A stretch of 7,060 nt of DNA from assembly GCA_036401335.1 (NCBI GenBank), contig DASWVC010000382.1:1-7060 (forward strand). The letters run 5' to 3'. The notes under the pieces are model-generated. The model had not been told where the DNA came from and did no database searches. It saw only the letters and a list, made by a program, of their open reading frames with translations. The stretch's first letter is position 1. Each line of letters opens with the position of its first letter. Both the position numbers and the translations under genes were made by a program. The stretch is from DASWVC01 sp036401335 (GTDB taxonomy: Bacteria > Verrucomicrobiota > Verrucomicrobiia > Chthoniobacterales > JAFAMB01). Shown one piece after another: positions 5,152-7,060 of the stretch.

Positions 5152-6243
5152 CTAACCCTGGCGGATCTGGCCGGTGGCACGTCCAAAGTAATCGTTCCAA
5201 TCCACCTTCGGTAGGGACTCGATGTGGGTGCGAACGAATTCGTCCACGTTTTCTTTGGTCACGAGCAAGCCGGTGCCGTAAAACTCGCGGTGTTCCTTCG
5301 GTTCCTTGGTCACATCGATCTTACCAATTTTCGCCGCGTAGGCAATCGCCAACCCCATGCTGCCCTGCCAGAAAGGATCCCAGGAAACCGTCGCGGCGAA
5401 TTCCCCCGACTTAATCGCGTCAAAGGCGGGCTTAATCCCGTCGCAACCGGTAACAGGCACTTTTCCTGCGAGCCCTTCGGCCCGCAGTGCTTCCAGGGAG
5501 CCGACGCCCATGTCGTCGTTGGCGGCCCAGATCCCTTTGATGTCGCTGCCGAAACGCGTCAGCCAGGCGCTGACGATGTTGAAGGCCTCGGTCGGTTTCC
5601 AGTTGGCGACTTGGAAATCCAGCAGTTTGACATTCGGATTGGCCGCGAGCGCCTTCTCCAGTCCAGCTTTCCGGTCGATCGCAGGGGCATTGGACAGAAT
5701 CCCGCCCAGGGCAACAATGCCGCCCGAACCGCCGATGGCTTTGATCAGCGCGTTGGCGGTGTCCTCACCGTACCGTACACCGTCAAAGGAAATGTGCGCC
5801 ACGTACTGCGGATTGAAATCCCAGGGGTGCAGGTCGGCAGGTTTATTCCACTGGGTCGTGACGTACGCGCCGGATTTGATGCAAGCCTCCACGATGGGCC
5901 GTGCGTCCGGACTGTCGTTGGGATCCACGTTCAACACCATGTTTCCGCCGGTCTTGGCCAGGATGGCACGGACGTCGGCGATCCCCTTTTCGCTGTCCCC
6001 TTCGGTTACCAAGGTGACGTAATCCGCTCCCAGGGCTTTGGCGACGGCTTGGCCGCCCTGGTTCCAGGTGGCATGGTAAGGGTTCGAGAGCGAGCGAATG
6101 GAGTTGACGAACGTGGGCAGGTCCGCCGCCGAAGCGCGACGGGGCAACAGCCCCATGACGGCAGTTGAGGCGGTCAAGACGGCGGTGCTTCGGATGAAGC
6201 GCCGGCGGGTTACAAGCTGGGATTCAAAGGTATGGGGGCGCAT
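5152..6243 (-). CDS. Sugar ABC transporter substrate-binding protein (periplasmic-binding, RbsB-like), Tat signal
   Basis: This 363-residue exported binding protein captures the ligand and hands it to the permeases. The N-terminus has a twin-arginine motif, TRRRFIR (12-18), a mild hydrophobic stretch (about 19-33) and an ASA-A site suggesting cleavage near residues 39/40. There is no lipobox cysteine. The mature part follows the two-lobed sugar-binding fold: an opening strand with SLSNPYH (51-57), WNKP (132-135), a conserved NDDMGVG (242-248), TGCDG (265-269) and SWDPFWQG (287-294). Length is normal for the family once the signal is included. It is the first gene of the operon and transcribed away from the antitoxin gene. 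No Shine-Dalgarno sequence precedes the ATG at 6243, which is kept because the Tat motif sits 12 residues in. A sugar or polyol is the expected ligand; its identity is unknown. Confidence 0.93.
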   Translation of the reverse strand: MRPHTFESQLVTRRRFIRSTAVLTASTAVMGLLPRRASAADLPTFVNSIRSLSNPYHATWNQGGQAVAKALGADYVTLVTEGDSEKGIADVRAILAKTGGNMVLNVDPNDSPDARPIVEACIKSGAYVTTQWNKPADLHPWDFNPQYVAHISFDGVRYGEDTANALIKAIGGSGGIVALGGILSNAPAIDRKAGLEKALAANPNVKLLDFQVANWKPTEAFNIVSAWLTRFGSDIKGIWAANDDMGVGSLEALRAEGLAGKVPVTGCDGIKPAFDAIKSGEFAATVSWDPFWQGSMGLAIAYAAKIGKIDVTKEPKEHREFYGTGLLVTKENVDEFVRTHIESLPKVDWNDYFGRATGQIRQG

Positions 6244-6449
6244 GGGAAGGTCGAGAAGATTGGGTGCAGCCTGAAAGAATTCTGAGGAGTTTCAGCCGAA
6301 GAAGACGTGTAAGGGTTCATTCCTTCGGAGTAAATACTAAAGCGTAATTGGCGGCGGAATGCGGCCGTGTTTCGCCGATGCCCGCCTTTGCTTAAGCCAA
6401 AACCCACCGTAGCCAGCGTTTTGCTTCGTGCCTATGATGACCATTCAAG
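6244..6449. promoter_or_regulatory. Divergent intergenic region for the transport operon and the toxin-antitoxin pair
   Basis: These 206 nt must hold the promoters of both divergent units. An AT-rich patch at 6328-6352 contains AGTAAATACT and stands out from the GC-rich surroundings; it could belong to the minus-strand promoter, but I find no good -35/-10 pair there. On the plus strand, TATGAT at 6433-6438 resembles a -10 box, yet no good -35 lies 16-18 nt upstream. If used, it would leave only a few bases of leader before the ATG at 6450. Confidence 0.4.
6271..6295. promoter_or_regulatory. Inverted repeat upstream of the binding-protein gene (possible operator)
   Basis: CTGAAA (6271-6276) and TTTCAG (6290-6295) form a perfect 6-bp inverted repeat around a 13-nt spacer. 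It ends 27 nt ahead of the binding-protein ATG. It could be a repressor site or a hairpin in the 5' leader. No regulator gene is in the window to support an assignment, and 6-bp repeats arise by chance. Confidence 0.25.
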
Positions 6450-6677
6450 ATGAACTTAGCGGAAATTATTCAAGTGCTTCCCGAACTGACGACGGAGGAG
6501 CGCCAGACAATCTATCGTCGAATCGAAGAACTGGACGGTGAACCGCAATTTGAACCTACCGAAGAAATGCTTGTGGGCATTGACGAAGCCACGCGTTCAC
6601 TTGCGGCCGGCGAGGGGATTCTCCTTGAGGAGGTTCGGCAGCGATTTCTCACTAAATGGCACTTCAAGTTGTCCTAG
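6450..6677 (+). CDS. Antitoxin, putative addiction module component family
   Basis: This 75-residue acidic protein begins MNLAEIIQVLPELTTEERQ. It is predicted to be mostly helical, with a hinge near residues 33-38 and a second helical part (SLAAGEGILLEEVRQRF, 50-66). The opening pattern (helix, LPELTTEER, then charged helix) resembles the small addiction-module antitoxins (TIGR02574/PF09720 type) that bind and neutralise ParE/RelE toxins. The resemblance is recognised by eye. No DNA-binding fold is obvious. The toxin gene overlaps its last 22 nt in another frame, the usual arrangement for coupled pairs. The codons look less GC-rich than the transport operon, which may mean a separate history. 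Another ATG at 6434 is in a different frame and is not the start. Confidence 0.8.
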   Translation: MNLAEIIQVLPELTTEERQTIYRRIEELDGEPQFEPTEEMLVGIDEATRSLAAGEGILLEEVRQRFLTKWHFKLS

Positions 6678-6949
6678 CTCCCGAAGCTGAGCAGGACCTT
6701 GATGAGATTGTTGCTTACATCGCCAGCGATAACCCAGCCGCCGCTGCAAGATTCGGAACCCGACTGCTCGAACGCGTTGAGCTTCTTAAATCCTTTCCGC
6801 GGTTGGGCAGACAGGTTCGCGGCAGGCAGGGTGACCGCGTCCTCGTAGAGGGACCGATTCTCATTTTCTACCGCTTTGATCCTGACGCAAGTTCCATTCA
6901 GGTTAAGCGGTTCTGGCACGGCGCGCGCGGAATGCCCGACCTGACCTGA
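6656..6949 (+). CDS. Toxin of the ParE/RelE superfamily (plasmid stabilisation type)
   Basis: This 97-residue protein has the normal length for the family. It opens with a strand and two helices, LAPEAEQDLDEIVAYI (7-22), as ParE/RelE toxins do. It then has a long helix with FGTRLLERVELLKSFP (33-48), the strand segment ILIFYRF (68-74) and the closing strand IQVKRFWHGAR (81-91), typical of ParE C-termini. ParE toxins poison DNA gyrase and RelE toxins cut mRNA on the ribosome. The C-terminal HGAR pattern leans to the ParE/plasmid-stabilisation branch, but the target cannot be decided from sequence. The start ATG at 6656 lies inside the antitoxin gene, with no Shine-Dalgarno sequence at the usual distance, so translation probably depends on the antitoxin. 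The protein looks intact. Confidence 0.88.
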   Translation: MALQVVLAPEAEQDLDEIVAYIASDNPAAAARFGTRLLERVELLKSFPRLGRQVRGRQGDRVLVEGPILIFYRFDPDASSIQVKRFWHGARGMPDLT

Positions 6950-7013
6950 GTGGATCCCACCATGACAAGCGGTTCCCATCAGCAAGAACCAGTAGATCAC
7001 CGAGAAATACCTT

Positions 7014-7060
7014 ATGTCCGTGAAACGTTTCAAAAAACACCTCATTTCAGCAGCTGCTTT
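7014..7060 (+). CDS. Possible start of an exported protein, partial
   Basis: From the ATG at 7014 the frame reads MSVKRFKKHLISAAA and runs off the right edge. A basic start followed by a small-residue hydrophobic run resembles the beginning of a signal peptide. A weak purine stretch (GAGAAA) lies about 6 nt upstream. A competing frame from the ATG at 6962 is also open to the edge (MTSGSHQQEPVDHREIPYVR...) but lacks such a pattern. With 15 codons the call is tentative and no function can be given. The 64 nt between the toxin stop and this ATG show only a weak 5-bp inverted repeat (6971-6975 with 6986-6990). Confidence 0.4.
   Translation, partial: MSVKRFKKHLISAAA

Noticed and set aside
3293..6168. 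Long plus-strand open frames antisense to the ATPase, permease A and binding-protein genes (for example 3293-3898, 4102-5115, 5224-6168)
   Set aside because: They are shadows of codon bias in well-supported minus-strand genes and show no recognisable domain.
6210..6407. Minus-strand open frame in the divergent intergenic region
   Set aside because: It overlaps the start of the binding-protein gene in another frame and has no recognisable domain or ribosome site.
6433..6438. TATGAT as a firm promoter -10 box for the antitoxin gene
   Set aside because: No acceptable -35 sequence lies 16-18 nt upstream, and the hexamer is common by chance. It is mentioned only as a candidate.
6674..7045. Minus-strand open frame antisense to the toxin gene
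   Set aside because: It lies opposite a well-supported toxin and its translation shows no recognisable pattern.

Overview
The window is GC-rich bacterial DNA. It holds one five-gene sugar-import operon on the minus strand (6243 down to 713), the first 61 codons of a molybdenum oxidoreductase at the left edge, a toxin-antitoxin pair on the plus strand at the right, and possibly the start of one more gene at the right edge. No gene start in the window has a convincing Shine-Dalgarno sequence. The antitoxin type, the high GC and the dense hairpin repeats between genes would suit Verrucomicrobiota or a neighbouring PVC phylum. That assignment is inference from style, not from a marker gene.

Layout. 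1-183 (-): N-terminal 4Fe-4S domain of a nitrate-reductase-like molybdopterin enzyme, cut by the window edge. 184-712: non-coding. Most of it (253-705) is an imperfect inverted-repeat element made of about five degenerate copies of a 34-bp hairpin unit, two 69-bp direct repeats, a central hairpin pair and TIR-like ends. 713-6243 (-): the operon, transcribed as substrate-binding protein, permease A, fused ATPase, permease B, short-chain dehydrogenase. 6244-6449: divergent intergenic region with a small inverted repeat just before the binding-protein gene. 6450-6949 (+): antitoxin and ParE/RelE toxin overlapping by 22 nt. 6950-7060: two overlapping reading frames run off the end; the better one begins like a signal peptide.

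How it works together. A Tat-type signal would send the binding protein out of the cytoplasm, where it captures a sugar or polyol. Two different RbsC-type permeases and one two-domain RbsA-type ATPase import it. The dehydrogenase, 34 nt behind the last transporter gene, probably oxidises or reduces the substrate or an early product. No regulator, kinase or isomerase is present to name the substrate.

The most unusual feature is the repeat element. One copy keeps a perfect stem although its stem sequence differs from the others, which suggests that the folded form matters. The transporter is of a known family but has a strikingly one-sided ATPase: every visible element of the second ATP site is degenerate. 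I see no evidence of a wholly new multi-gene system.
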